Assembly: GCA_964553745.1 (NCBI GenBank)
Contig: CAZKLD010000003.1
Span: 76,658-140,657, forward strand
Origin: STC-113 sp964553745
Lineage (GTDB): Bacteria > Patescibacteriota > Gracilibacteria > BD1-5 > UBA2023
Reading direction: 5' to 3'
Length of the DNA: 64,000 bases
Below the pieces are notes generated by a model. The model saw nothing but the letters and a program-made list of their open reading frames with translations, had not been told where the DNA came from and made no database searches. Positions 1 through 11,991 of this stretch are shown here, in pieces. The position numbers and the translations under genes are program-made. Numbering within the stretch: the first letter of the stretch is position 1; each line of letters starts with the position of its first letter.

Positions 1-514
1 CTTGTGTAATCTCTTCATCGAAAAAGCAACTATTCTCAATCGCATGGCAACAATTGCAATGACCGCTTTTGCTTGAATTAAAATCATATATCACTTGCTC
101 AGCTCTTAATCCTGAGTATCCAGGATCAGCATGCTCACTTAGAAGTGAATCTCTCTCATATATTGATGATCTTCTTCATGTGCTATATTCTACATATATC
201 GGACCATCTCAGGAGGGGTGAATCGTAGAAAGGACAGTTTCAGCATCCTCATTTTCTAAAGAGAACTCTAATCTGTATCATCATTGCTTATTATGCTCAA
301 TTGAAATGCTCCCGCATGAAAATGTAATTTGCTTTTTCTCGTGCGGATTTAATTTGGATTGTTCGAAATTTGAGAATTGGATGACTTTGAAAAATCTCTG
401 AAGTTCGGATTCGACAATTTGGGATAATAATTCATTCGATAATTCTTCGAGCTTATAGTCTCAGATTCTCTTTATAGTATTTTTCGGATTAGAGTTCGGT
501 GCAGATATTGTCAT
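1..514 (-). CDS. Hypothetical protein, C-terminus off the left edge
   Basis: With UGA as Gly an open frame runs from ATG at 514 to the window edge, giving about 171 residues with no stop. I do not recognise the family. The visible part is charged and Glu/Ser-rich and holds a Cys-rich stretch (HCNCCHAIENSC) near the edge that could bind a metal. There is no signal peptide or membrane segment at the N-terminus. A promoter-like TTGACA lies upstream in the correct direction. The gene after it upstream (628-1467) runs the same way, so it could be the last gene of a surface-protein group or an independent unit. Confidence 0.6.
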
Positions 515-544
515 TTGCTTGAATTAATGAATAATAATGTTTTA

Positions 545-572
545 AAAATATAAAATAATTGACAAATGTCAA
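545..572 (-). promoter_or_regulatory. Possible promoter for the 514 gene, with inverted -35 box
   Basis: On the minus strand TTGACA (567-572) is followed after 16 bases by TATTTT (545-550), about 30 bases before the ATG at 514. The -35 box is half of an inverted repeat, TTGACA-AA-TGTCAA (559-572), so a second -35 faces the other way, though no plus-strand gene is nearby. Confidence 0.4.
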
Positions 573-627
573 AATTTATTGAATTATTCATGATATTCTC
601 GGCCTTTGTTGGCCGTTTTAAATGAGA

Positions 628-1467
628 TTAGTTTCTATGTATTCATGATTGTCACGAATACAGGATATCTATATGCTCGATTGAATCTTCTTGGCTCATT
701 TCATCCCAATGGCAATCATAGATTATCTTCATGTCAAAAGAGAATGCTCAATCTGTATCGGATTCCATCAATTCATTATAACTTTTCAAGAAGTCTTGTT
801 TCCATGAATTGTCTGCATTAACGAATTCATCAGATTGTACGTATATTGTAAAAAAAACTTTAGCTATTGCTAGCAATTGCAATCTGGATAAGGAGAAATT
901 ATATATGGGAGCAAACGTGAATTTCTCAAAAACCATATCTCATTGTTCTGACTCCCTGAGATAAGAGGGGCTTATATTGACTCAGATCGAATCTCCAACA
1001 TAGGCTTCCGAATTTCTTAGATACATCCTATCCTGATCAGAAAGGTTCCTAGTTGTGAAAATTTCAAAAATGTCATTGAACTCGGAATCTTTATTGTTTC
1101 AGAAAGAAAAATCAGTTGAATTGCTAGAAATGAAACTATTTATTATTGTGGAATAATTCTGCAATTCTCCTGTATTGCTTATAAGATAGTCTGGCTCATT
1201 GATATTCTTGAGCACCAAAGCAGTAGAAATTATCTTTCTGAAATTCATCTCATTTTCCTTATCGGTCAATATATTTTCATAATTTTCAAACCTTCTGTTA
1301 TCTCAGTATGCACTAATAGGTAAATACTTAAAATTTTCAATAAACTCAAAATTATACAATAGAGTATCATCTCATAGCTTCATTGCATTCTTAATCGGGT
1401 ATATCTTCTCATCAGAAGCTTGATTGCTGTCCGAATCCTTGTTCATATAAAAGAAATATGTTCCCAT
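628..1467 (-). CDS. Hypothetical protein, probably the severed C-terminal part of the preceding lipoprotein
   Basis: The frame opens at ATG 1467 and ends at TAA 628-630 (279 residues), reading UGA as Gly at several sites. It lies in exactly the same frame as the upstream 1155-aa lipoprotein gene and starts only 12 bases after that gene's UAA. It has no signal peptide and no convincing ribosome-binding site. The sequence on both sides of the stop reads as continuous, hydrophilic, Asn/Asp/Tyr-rich protein. The likeliest reading is that a nonsense mutation or a sequencing error divided one protein of about 1440 residues. Separate translation from the internal ATG is the alternative. No domain recognised. 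Confidence 0.55.
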
Positions 1468-1479
1468 CTTTTCGCTGGA

Positions 1480-4400
1480 TTATTTATTAAACGGATACCA
1501 TGTATTTAAAACATCATTAACTCATTTTGCACTCTCAAATTTTCATCATATTACCTCAATTCACTTAAAATTACTCACCATAGTCATGTTTCAGTCTCTC
1601 CACTGTGATTGAATTTGATTTCAAGCATTTATAATATCATCTTTTGACCATGATTTTGGGAATAGGTCTATATCTCTGAAGGTAGTGCTTCAGAATTTCT
1701 TCACTTTGATCTTTATGGTAATATTCGTTCAGAAAGAGCTAAGATCAGTAATACGGTTTCAACTTAGGTCTTGCGCCTCAACAAGCCCTGCTTTCATTGC
1801 CTTTTCGAATTCATTAGCATCATGTAGTCATCATTTGAATATTTTCACTCAATTCACTTCAGCCCAATCTCAAAAAATCGTATGGGCCATTCTTCATTCT
1901 TTCAATCTTGTAGATGTTTCCATTGTCCTCAGATACCTGAAATCCGCTTCTGAGAGATTCCTCAGTTTATTAATAAGATAATCAGACTTTAATCTTACTT
2001 GTCATGAAAATTCTCAAAGTTTTCAGATTCTAGATATTTTAGATAAAGGATCATATGCAATCCCGCCAATGAATGCTCATGCATATGTAGGTCAATATGC
2101 TCCGTCGTATTCTGTTAAAGAATAGTTTTTGATTATATCATATGTTTTAGTAACATCAGTCTTGAATCTGTTGAAGTCATTTACGGCGGCATTCCTTATC
2201 TTATCGATTGTCGCGTCAGGATTTGATATCGCCTCGAAAGAGCCTGCCATAAAGTTTCTTATGTCTGTTCCATCTATGCTCAGCAATGATTTTCCTGCAC
2301 TATATATATCATCAGCCATATCCTTGTAGCTCATTGCATAATCTACTCATCAATCAGTTACTCAGTTGAATATTCATTTTGCAATCTGTTCTGCGATTCT
2401 GCTGTTTTCTGAAACGGTTGGCGATCTACCTTCTTGTGCTCTGAATTCTTGAAGCTTATCTTGAATCAGTTTGTTTTTCGTTTCATAATATTTCTGCCTG
2501 AAGCCAGCATCATTATCGAGCAAATATTTGAAACTTGCAGAATAATATAATCTCAAGGCTTCTTGGTACAATCATTCCTTTCATTTGATTATTATTGTAT
2601 TTCATGAGCCACATGCCTTAAGAGTCTCTTTTGTCAATGTTTTAGTCAATATTGTCGTATCGCACTGGGTAAGGCTCTCAATCAGGTTTTTGTAATTATT
2701 CAAGTCGGCCACAGTTATTTTCCTGATTGTTCAGTTTTCCGGCAATCACCAATATTTCTTTATATCTTGAGTAATCCTCATCATTTGTTCAAGTTTGGAT
2801 TTGCTTGTTTTCAAGTCATCGAGATTATTTACAGAAATCTCTTTTGTTATGATTAGCTGATCATTTGATTTATATTCTGCCCAGATTGTAGAAGGATAAT
2901 TATTTCAATAGCTTACATAAATTGTAAAAGGATTTGCCTTATAGATGTCCGTTCAATACTGACCTCAATTCACATAAGCATATTTTCAGTTGACCACGCT
3001 CGTGTGTCATGGCAGCTTCGGATCATTAGGCTTGATTTGAGCAAGTGAGTTTTTGTTGGTATCTACAAAATTCAAAGATGCGAAATATAATGTATTTACA
3101 CTCGTAAATTCCTGGGTAACTGCTACCAATTCATTATTAATGCTCAATTGCTGCGCTTGTAGAACAATCAGTTCATTGTTCTTGGAATTCAAGTATGCCG
3201 TGTTACCATTAAGCTCAGACTGTGCACTTAATATCTTATTTTGGCAGTCGGCCAGCTCAGTCTTTTTTGTCTCAAGAAGTGATCTCTTGGAAAGCAGGGT
3301 TTGTTTATCGGAATTTATCTGAGAGGTTATCGCATTCATTTCAGCTAAACTTTCTTCGTACATCTGTTTTTCAATATCATAGAATATCTGATTGAATAAT
3401 GCCTCAAATCAGACATCAGTTGCCTTTGAGTAAGCTCAATCCATAACTGACTTATAGTTTGCCATATTATCAACATTATTATTGATAATAACAGACCTGA
3501 TTCATGCATACAGCATTTTCTGCATATCTGTTATATCAGTGGCATTAACAGCCTGCAGATAGGCGGTGTTCTTTTCACTGCCTCCTGTGCTCGTATGATA
3601 CGCAACATGCACATTTGCCTTGTAGTTCTTTCAGTTGTTCTGCGCATTGAAATCTACAAACATCTGATAATCTCATCATAGAAAGCTGACTTTGCTAGAA
3701 GATTGATGAGGGTTTGAGACTCTATCGTTAGCTGAAGTATTAAGAATGTAACTTCATTTTTTCAGATTATAAGCGTTTACTGCCTCATTTGCATATCATG
3801 AGACTTGATATTTCACAAATGCGAGGTTGGATAGATTATTGAGAAGCAACGATTGGATGTCTGTTCATAGGTATGAATCATATCCGATTCAAAGGATACT
3901 TGATTTTATCGTCTCAAAGTTTAGCTTATTATCATTATAAATAACCTTGTATCTTTCATATTCTGCTTTTGCAGCTTCATAAAGAGCCTTATCCTTATCG
4001 GCTTCCGATTTCCAATTTAAATATTCTGCATATTTCTTGCTGTAATTTCATTGTGCAACTGCTATGCTGCTTTCAAGTCCTGCAATATCAGAATTTAATT
4101 TAGTGATGTCTGAATTGAGAATATTTATCCTTTGATTGATCTTGGCCGTATCTACTGATGTTGTTGTGGCTGATAGCGATTTTGCTGCAGTCTTTGAAGT
4201 CTTCCCGCTATAATACGCATTCACTATATTTTTTAGCTGAGCATCAAAATTCTCATCCAAGGAACTCGTTGAATTCAGAAGATTATTTATATTGCTGAGG
4301 AAGCTGTTGATATTTGATACTCTTGCGTTGTTGGAGCTGATATCAAGCTTGATTTGTTCAATTGTAGATAATATAATTTCAAGTGAACCTTGTTTTGTCT

Positions 4401-4947
4401 GCTTTTTTGCTGCCAACTCAGCCAATTGATTCTGATATTTTATTATATTGGCTTCTTCTTGCTGTATCCTAGATGCCAAGCTTCAATCGTCGATAATCAT
4501 GTTATTGTCTAGTGGCGGCAGATTTCAATAATTCAAAATTGAGTAAGTTTGTCATACGCTTCAGTCGGAATCCATAACCCTATATGATATGGCATCTCAT
4601 AACTCGAGTATAATAAGCTCACCATTTGTATAGTTCAGGGATTCGGCATTTAATGAAGACCCATCTCAATTTATAGAATATAATATTTTCTGAGTTGGAT
4701 TCTGTACAAAAAAACTGATTTCTATTTTGTCTCAGATCTTATTTTGATTAACCCTTACTCATTGTGGTGTTGTGCTGATTTCTCAATTAGTAACCTGAGT
4801 AGGATCTGATTCATTCTGTCAGCTGCCTCATCATCAGCATCCGCCCAATCATATTGCAATTGAAGTCGCGAATACAGTTGTAAGGTTTTTTACCCTGTTC
4901 AGAAGATACGGATTTCTTTTTACATTTTCAGAAGAATGATTTCTCAT
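1480..4947 (-). CDS. Large coiled-coil surface lipoprotein
   Basis: This frame encodes 1155 residues under code 25; a standard code would cut it into many pieces. The start is ATG 4947. The N-terminus has a basic stretch, a hydrophobic segment and a lipobox-like end (IGLGGC, Cys near residue 39) followed by Gly/Ser, so it is probably a lipid-anchored exported protein. After a beta-rich stretch come heptad-like, Lys/Glu/Gln/Asn-rich coiled coils around residues 155-300 and 530-640. No enzymatic motif is visible. It ends at UAA 1480-1482, yet the same frame continues open for another 280 codons (see the next gene). A role in attachment to a host or prey cell would fit a CPR organism but is inference. 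Confidence 0.7.
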
Positions 4948-5009
4948 GATTTTTTGTTTAATGAATAATGTATATTACATTATATTTTTTTAGAATAAGA
5001 AAAATACGG

Positions 5010-5033
5010 AAAAAAGCTAGAAAAAGTTCTAGG
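5010..5033 (-). terminator. Rho-independent terminator after the tandem MutS gene
   Basis: Right after the stop codon at 5034 the minus strand reads CTAGAA-CTTT-TTCTAG followed by CTTTTTT. The stem is short and AT-rich but perfectly paired. Confidence 0.55.
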
Positions 5034-8000
5034 TTAGATTAAATTCCGTGCTATTTCGATTATTTCCGCAGGCATTCACATCTTCTCCGCAACATGTATC
5101 GCATTAGACGGAGCATGTCAATCCTGAAGATTGAAATCGAATTTGATTTTTCAGTCTGCATCAAATTCCACTTTATTATGGTAAGCTTTCAGGATTTGTG
5201 AATACTTGTTGCACAGGATATCGACAACTTCATGATTATGCGAAGCTAATGCTACATAATTCTGTTTTCTCAATATGTAGACTATTATCGCATATACGAT
5301 CGCTGCTTGATATTTTGGGGAAGTGGTTGAGAGGAGTTCATCTACTACGAATAAGATATCTCTTCACTCATCGACAAGGGCAATTATCTGATTCAAGATG
5401 ACAATCTCATTTCAGTAAGAACTGAGTTTCTTATCCTTTTTCGATACCACTCTGTCCATATAAACAACATTATCGATATCAGGCATTTCTCATTGTTTTC
5501 ATGTTGTCATTCAAGTGGTTTTTCCTGTTGCCGCAGACATTGCCAGCGCTTTAAGGTTAAAAGTCTTTCCTGACATATTCGTTCAGGTCAGGATCTTTCA
5601 TTTTTCTCATCCGGAAAATTCGTCAGTATTCCTTACCTGTTTCGCAGGATTGGAAAAAATATTGAACATCTCCTCGATTCTGATATCTCATGAGCCATTC
5701 AGGCAAAAATCTCAGTAGTTGTGATCTTTTGATAATTTTGAATAGAAAGAGAGTGTCAGGAAATCTTTGATAGGAGCATGCACTCTTCTTGATTCAATGA
5801 AATGATTGATCCTGAAGGATAATATGTCCCTGAATTTTCTGAAATTTCAATTCATGAGCTCCTTCAGGTTTGTTTTAGGATCTCAATCATTTCAGAATCT
5901 TCTTCCATATCATCCGAACACTTCAAATTTTGATTCCAGTTCAGAAGCCACATTTATCATTTTCATCATTTCATCACGTATGGATAAAAGTTTTGAACCT
6001 AGCTCAGGATTATGATAATCTGATATCAGATTATCTTCTCATCATTCTCGTTCATATCTGTATTCATTCCCATGAAGGAATTTTCATAGCGTTTTTTTCA
6101 ATATATCTATATTCTTTGCCGTCACTTCAGGATTTGCAAGCATGAAGTCTAAGTCACTTAAGAGAACACTGCCATTGCGGCCGAATTTTGAGTAAAACTC
6201 ACCTATAAGATTATTGAAATTTTTGAAATCAAAGAATAACTCCCGGGCGACAGCGTCGAATCTTAGCTTGAATACCTCATATATATCAAATTCTTCAATA
6301 CTGGAAAATGCTTTTCAGGCATGCTTGCCGAAGTCATTCCTTAATGCTTCTCTCAGATCAGATTTCAGATTCCTCTTAAAATCACTAGAAATGAATTTGC
6401 CCCAGCTGGACTCTAATTTATCAAAATCTTCCATAAAAGCATCTACCGGATTCTTTTTCTGCGAGAATCAAAGCAGGATTACACTTGCTACCAGTTTAGG
6501 AGGCCAGTCTTCCTCATATTTGTAATCTCCATTACGATAACCTTCTATTATGGCTCAGAGCAGCTCATGGATTTTATCCTCATATTCTCGTACATCTATC
6601 TCAAATATCGATTTGCTCTCTAGCGACTCAGCTTTTGCCGTTATATGATTATAGAAGTAGTGCAGATAGTTATTTACCGTGTTTAGGTCATAATCTCACT
6701 TGAAATAATTCAGTTCTTCAGGGATGAGGATTTCCATCCTATTCCTGAGACTGTCTATCTCTTGCTGGAAGCCGATCTCTTTTGCCATCAATTGACCTGA
6801 TTTAATATTCATGTAATTCAGCAAGCTAAAAGCATAAGAGAAGATCGTGGATCACTTATGATCGGTTGTGCATCTTTCTGCTTCAGCTGAAATGACCTTG
6901 TAGGCTTCTTTAAGCATATTGAAAGTCAACTCCTCAAGTGGAATTGTGATGTTCAGGTGTCTTAATGCTTCTTTCAGCAATTCATATTCAACCTTGCATT
7001 TTCCGTCGAAATCTTCAATTTTGTTATGATATCAGCCATGACGTCTGTTCACTAGCTCGGAAATTGTCTCTTCATCGGGCATTCACATCGGGTCATTATG
7101 TAGCTTGTCCTTGATTTTCGTGTAGGCTTCCTGTAGTTCTCTTGCAGACTCAAGCTCAAATTCGAGATTAAATCATCCTTTTAGTATCTCCTTGTTCAGC
7201 TCAAGAAAAGTTATCAGCTGTTTATTCCTTACTTCGCTCGGCTGGCATTCACAAGGCAGAATGAATTTATTGAATTTGTGAAGATTATCCATAACCGACT
7301 CGTCATGATGTCTGGTATATCCAGAATTATTTATGAATCATAGGAAATATAAGTAAAGCTTTAGCTGATTTCAGGCTTTTTTAGCTTTTTCAAAATCAAC
7401 TTTCTCCCTAATGTCAGCAAAAAGCTCTTTTCTTTTTTCAAATGAATATGGCGTGATCATGGGGCTATTGAGGAGCATCTGCAAAATTCATTTCGAGAGC
7501 ATCGTATTTCATATCATTTGCATTCATCAGAACCTGTCGGGCGTCCTATCTCTGATTCATGTGAAAATGGAGCTGCCCTTGAATAAATTATCCTGAAAAT
7601 CCCTGTCATCGCTCCAAATGCGCATGAAATTATCATCTCATGCCTTAGCTCTGATCAAGTAGTCCAGCAAACAGGGTCTGATTGATTTGTTTTTCGGAGA
7701 TGTGAGGTATTCTTGATCCGGCTCCTTCATACGTGAACATTGTTTTTTCTTGGCTTCAAGTGAAATTTCTTCGTGTACGCCTCTTAGATAGTTCTCTGCG
7801 ATTTTGAGGATTTCTTCATTCAATCAAAGAGTCCTCGCAACTTCTATGGCATATGAGTCATCTGCTCAAGGCTTGAGCTTATATAGCCATTCTAGTTTTC
7901 ATTTGGAGTGGGCTACGCTGAGGTGATATGTTCATACGCTCTCAAGGTGATCGCATAATTCTATGAATTTTTCATTATGGCTTGCGCAGAATATTTTTGC

Positions 8001-9248
8001 TCAAAGCTTCTTCATATATATTATCGTGGCGGCAGCAAGGCGGAATTGATCTTCGGGTCCAGTCTCGGAGAATATCTCGTCGTAGCATCAGAAAGGTTTT
8101 TTGCCGAATGTTTCTATTCATTTGACGAGTGTCCTAATTCCGTCTCAGAAAGCGCTCAGATCATGCTCATGATCTGTTGATGACCTATCGATATAGAAGA
8201 AACTGTCATGAATATGAAAATTTCAATCTTTACATGGTACTGCTCAGAAGCTCTGTGCCATGCATTGCATGAAAAAATTTGTCTTGAGGATGCTGCTTTT
8301 TCAGGACATATTGCTTCATGTTAGCAGCGTGAGCGAATTGTCTTCTGCGCTGTCGTTTGCTATCCAACTTTCTTTTGGCTCAACTATATACCATCAATCT
8401 TTCCATGAAACCGGGTCTCATTCTCGGTATTCCGCAAATGTCAGTCAATCTCTCTTTGTTATAACTGCCATTTCGATAAGCAATGCCGCTTTTACGAAAA
8501 GATCAAAATATTCCCTTATTCGAATTGTGATATTTTTTGCAGCAGGGGACAGTATGTAATCTTCTTTGATCTCAGATACTTTGGCATATCAAGCTTTTAA
8601 TTGCGATGAAATCGCCTTTAAGGAAGATGACTCGAACGAGTCTAGAGAATTCATGAGTGCGATCTGATTCTCATGTCACATCTCAATCAATTCGAAATAT
8701 CTGCTTATTGCAGAGTAGGGAACCAATCCTCTGATATATGCCTCGATAAGCGGCAGTGGCCTGTCATCGACATTGATTAACGAAAATAGCGCCTCTACTC
8801 AATCGGATAATCAATAAGCCTTATTTTTTATTTCAGAAATTTCTTTCAAATGTTCACTATCATGCATTCTTCTTACGAAATCCTGTCTGGAGATTATCTG
8901 TTCCGGATCGATTATAGGAAACCTGACCATATTCCAGATAATCTCTCATTCGCGAGAAGATCTTAAGAAAACCGGATATTTCACTTCATCGCATCAGAAC
9001 GGATTTTCGATTCACATTGCAAAATCTTCATCCTTGCTATGAATGAATGGTCTCGATACCGTCTCAGTCTGATATAGTTTATCCAAATCATAATCCGGCA
9101 TCCTCTTATCTTGCTCAAGGAGAACATTGGCTGCAGTCTTGGTGGATTCGACAGATTTTGATACTGTTGATTTTCCTTTCTGTGAAATCGAATCTTGAGT
9201 GCCATCAATGCAATTCGCTTGTCATCTTTTGTCGGGTGCCTGATTCAT
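5034..9248 (-). CDS. Tandem MutS-like protein with two MutS modules in one chain
   Basis: I checked the whole 1404-codon frame for UAA and UAG and found none; UGA is Gly throughout. Residues about 60-540 form one MutS-like module: core/lever helices, then a MutS Walker A (LTGSNMSGKSS, Lys near 317), a CYDEIFSETGPEDQ Walker B region and an ASHNEKF H-loop. From about 550 the same pattern restarts with FGGMQM and the SPMITPYSFEKRKELF connector typical of MutS cores. It ends in a second ATPase region (ATGKTTG near 1240, LFVVDELLSTTS near 1300, ALASHNHEVVD). The second P-loop is degenerate, without the usual GPNMGGKS form. No mismatch-binding domain I or SMR domain is evident. MutS proteins normally dimerise, so the fusion may be an obligate intramolecular heterodimer. 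Confidence 0.8.
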
Positions 9249-9342
9249 TGTTCGTGTTATGGACAATTAGATAATTTTAATCTTAGTTAAGTTATTCACA
9301 ATATAATTGCAACCCCGCATTTGTCAAACAATTTGATTCGCC

Positions 9343-9376
9343 AAAAAATCCCTGTTGTTTGAAAACAACAGGGATT
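9343..9376 (-). terminator. Terminator after the small phosphatase gene
   Basis: AATCCCTGTTGTTT and its complement flank a short loop, and the minus strand continues into TTTTTT. It lies 12 bases past the stop codon at 9388. Confidence 0.7.
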
Positions 9377-9387
9377 CTGGTCAGATG

Positions 9388-9831
9388 CTATTGAGTCTTG
9401 ATTCCTAATATTTCTCAGGTTTTTCTTAGAGTCATATAGACAAGCCGGTTATGGTCGGGATATTTGGCTAATAGCTTATACGAATCGTGTCAGAGTCAGA
9501 ACATCTCATTGAGGGCGATTGCGACTGAAGGACTCCTGTTTTCTCACTTCGTGCAATGGACGAGCAAGCTCTCAATCCGGTACCGATACTTCATGAAATT
9601 GAGTATTATTTCTGATGCTATTTCCTGATTTATAGATATCGGTCAGCTTTGTCGGCCATGCGCCTCATTATCGTCAAATCTGTATGAGTCAACTCATATA
9701 TACTTTTCTGAATTCTGTAGGTTGAATATGTGCGCAAAAGCTTCATTGCTATTGAAGATCCTGATAGCATATGTTGTCTTTTCAGGAATATGCGCAACTG
9801 ATTTAGAAAGAGATAATATGTTAAGATCCAT
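9388..9831 (-). CDS. Small Cys-based (dual-specificity-like) protein phosphatase
   Basis: 147 residues from ATG 9831. The sequence VHCTKGENRSPSVAIAL matches the HC-x5-R active-site loop of protein tyrosine / dual-specificity phosphatases, with Cys93 as the expected nucleophile and Arg99 as the phosphate binder. The hydrophobic strand before the loop and the helix after it also fit the fold. An upstream Asp suitable as general acid is plausible (DSYRFDDNE) but not assigned. It follows the winged-helix gene on the same strand after 60 bases and is closed by its own terminator. The substrate is unknown; it could act on proteins or small phosphorylated molecules. Cytoplasmic, with no signal peptide. 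Confidence 0.65.
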
Positions 9832-9891
9832 ATGCCTTTTTATAATTATACTCAATTCATATATAATCAAAATTACATTTTGTCAATGATT

Positions 9892-10962
9892 TTATAGGAT
9901 TTGAATAGAATACTCATCAAGATCATAGAAATCAGCATATCTCCTACACTCGACCTCAACATCCTCTCTTTTAAGTTCATATCACTCCAATATGCTTATA
10001 TTTATCGACACTTTGTTTTTTGTAAAAGTTCTTTTCCATGATCATATGACCATTCATCATCTGATAACAAGGGGAAAGAATATTCAATTGATTGTAAAAA
10101 GCTCAGGGTGGTGAACGATATCAGCAACCGGTCTTCTGTCCTTGTATCATAGGAAGTATTCGTCAAATCATCAGAGTAGCCTGACTTCATCTTTAGGCGT
10201 GTTATGGTTTGCAGTCGGATAATATAAATATTCTTTCAAATTATGAGTCAGAACTTCACACTCATCTCTGATGAGAGATATCGCTTTCCTGCATTGAGTC
10301 ATTCAGAGTCAGCACCACCAAGCCAGATCTTCTGCTGTCGCCGGTCAGTGTCAAGTAACATACATTTTTGCAAGCTCATACAATTGCTCATCAGGCGACA
10401 GTTCATCTTTCTTCGGCGCCCATTCATCAAGCAGGACAAATGTCTCCTCCTTATCAGTAGGCGGTCAGAAGCAAATCAGTCATCTGGTTGCAGCATAGCA
10501 TGCCAAATGATATGTCCATTGCGTTTGCATCATGATTCAGCTTTCTTTCAGAACATTTCATAATTCCTTTCTTGTCAATGCCCTTCATCAATGCAGTCTC
10601 TCTCTCATGACACTCAATGCCTTTTCAGCATCTTTATCGGATATTCACAGAAATGCGCGTCTTTTGGCAAATCACGGAAGCGTTTTTGAGGCGCATAGCT
10701 CAAGCATCCAGTGTATATTTTTCGGATTTACGAAGTGTATGGTTCAGCGCATGGGCCAACTTCTTATGATTTTTCATTCTACTAAAGCATTTCTGATTAG
10801 CTCTTTTTTCGGGTGTTCGATTCTGGATCCTACTGCCCACAAAGCCTGAGGGATGTCTTGAGCCTGCATGCATCAGAAATGTTTCACAATTTCCTCAGGG
10901 CTGCTGAAGGCGTAGTTATTAAGCAAATGTGATTCTAATCGAATCTTCAAAAAAGTTTCCAT
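9892..10962 (-). CDS. Winged-helix DNA-binding protein of the AlkX/YcaQ (HTH_42) family
   Basis: 356 residues from ATG 10962 to UAA. The C-terminal part has the family signature LLGGFDEYFLGYKDR, then a region ending GGMVIGSWKRTF, as in winged-helix proteins related to the AlkX/YcaQ (AlkZ-like) DNA glycosylases that open interstrand cross-links. The N-terminal MQAQDIPQALWAVGSR corresponds to the family's conserved Gln-rich motif (usually QAQ). Many conserved glycines are UGA codons. By analogy the protein would excise bulky alkylated bases or cross-links, but members differ in activity, so this is a family call. The neighbours do not clarify a pathway, although the tandem MutS gene close by gives a loose DNA-repair context. 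Confidence 0.75.
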
Positions 10963-11030
10963 ATACTAGAATTATCCGGTACTGTCAGAATTATATCCAT
11001 ATTCAGCGTGATTCAAATTTATATGGATAT

Positions 11031-11066
11031 AAAAAAATCCTTCAGCCGGGCTGAAGGATTTTTTTT
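11031..11066 (-). terminator. Terminator after the FKBP gene, usable both ways
   Basis: AATCCTTCAGCC-GG-GCTGAAGGATT is a perfect stem with A-runs on one side and T-runs on the other, so it can end transcription on both strands. It sits just past the FKBP stop at 11075. Confidence 0.85.
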
Positions 11067-11074
11067 GATTGTCA

Positions 11075-11785
11075 TTATTTGATATCAGTGACTTCGAGGT
11101 CAAAAATCAGATTTTTTCATGCAAGTTCTGAGAGATTTGTAACTTGTACAGTTATATCCTGATCTCATATTTTCAATATCTTCAGACTGATCCATTCTCA
11201 GACTTTTCACACCATTCACACCTTCAAATCTTTTCAATAAAAAGGATTGTTCTGCTTATCCTTGATAAAATCTTCAAGCGGAATATCCAGATCATATTCT
11301 TTCGTTCAATATCAATATTCAGGCGTGACTGTGACTGTTTTCTTCTCTCAGACTTTCATTCAGAGAAGTCAATTATCAAATCATACGATAAATTGTCATG
11401 ATCATATCTTTATCTCATATGGTCAATATTCATTTCATGCTTTATAATTCTTTGTTTTTTTGGCGAATTCTTCAAGATTAGAATCAAAAATAGTTCAATC
11501 TTCTAGTTTTCATACGTAATTCACTGTTACTGAATCTCCGTTTTTGACAGTTCTTGCTGAGCCTGAAACAGTAGAAACATTTTCAATGGGTTCATTTTTC
11601 TTTTTATTGTTTATTTTTTGAGGATTCAGATTCTTGATTTCAGCTTTTGGAGGCGGATTTATATTATTATCAAGCGGAGCCGTCTCTTTGAACTGTGCTT
11701 TATATAACAGTCCTGCCATAAACAGTATGAGCACGAAGACTGAAAAAACTATTTTTTTCGTATTATTTTTATTTTTATCGGGCAT
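11075..11785 (-). CDS. Membrane-anchored FKBP-type peptidyl-prolyl isomerase
   Basis: 236 residues. Residues 10-28 form a single membrane segment (signal anchor) after a basic start, followed by a Pro/Asn/Lys-rich linker of about 50 residues. The FKBP domain then begins at GDSVTVNYVGKLEDGTIFDS, the classic first strand and flap, and contains QFIVGFDNGLLGMKVGEKKT and a VTPEYGYG loop. After the Tyr-Gly loop is an insert like the SlyD IF domain, and the chain ends FDLEVTDIK. It likely catalyses prolyl isomerisation and assists folding of exported proteins on the outer face of the membrane. Single-gene unit with its own terminator. Confidence 0.85.
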
Positions 11786-11936
11786 CGCTCATTATTTAAA
11801 GATTAAAGTTACAAAAGAGATTATAATTCATTTGGATATTTTTTCAAATGCAATCGTAATTTGCAAGTCCAGCCGTTGAAATCATATATTCGATAAGTTA
11901 TCATGTATCTCATCATTAGTTTATTAAGCAATAACT

Positions 11937-11964
11937 TTGACATTTTGCAAGAATTTGCTATTTT
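11937..11964 (+). promoter_or_regulatory. Sigma-70-like promoter
   Basis: TTGACA (11937-11942), 16 bases, then TATTTT (11959-11964). A start near 11971 would leave a leader of only about 20 bases before the TTG start at 11992. Confidence 0.55.
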
Positions 11965-11991
11965 CACTTCATATAATTAACTTATCAAAGA

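Noticed and set aside
606..821. 71-aa plus-strand ORF near a TTGACA box
   Set aside because: Antisense to the 628-1467 gene, no ribosome-binding site and no protein-like composition.
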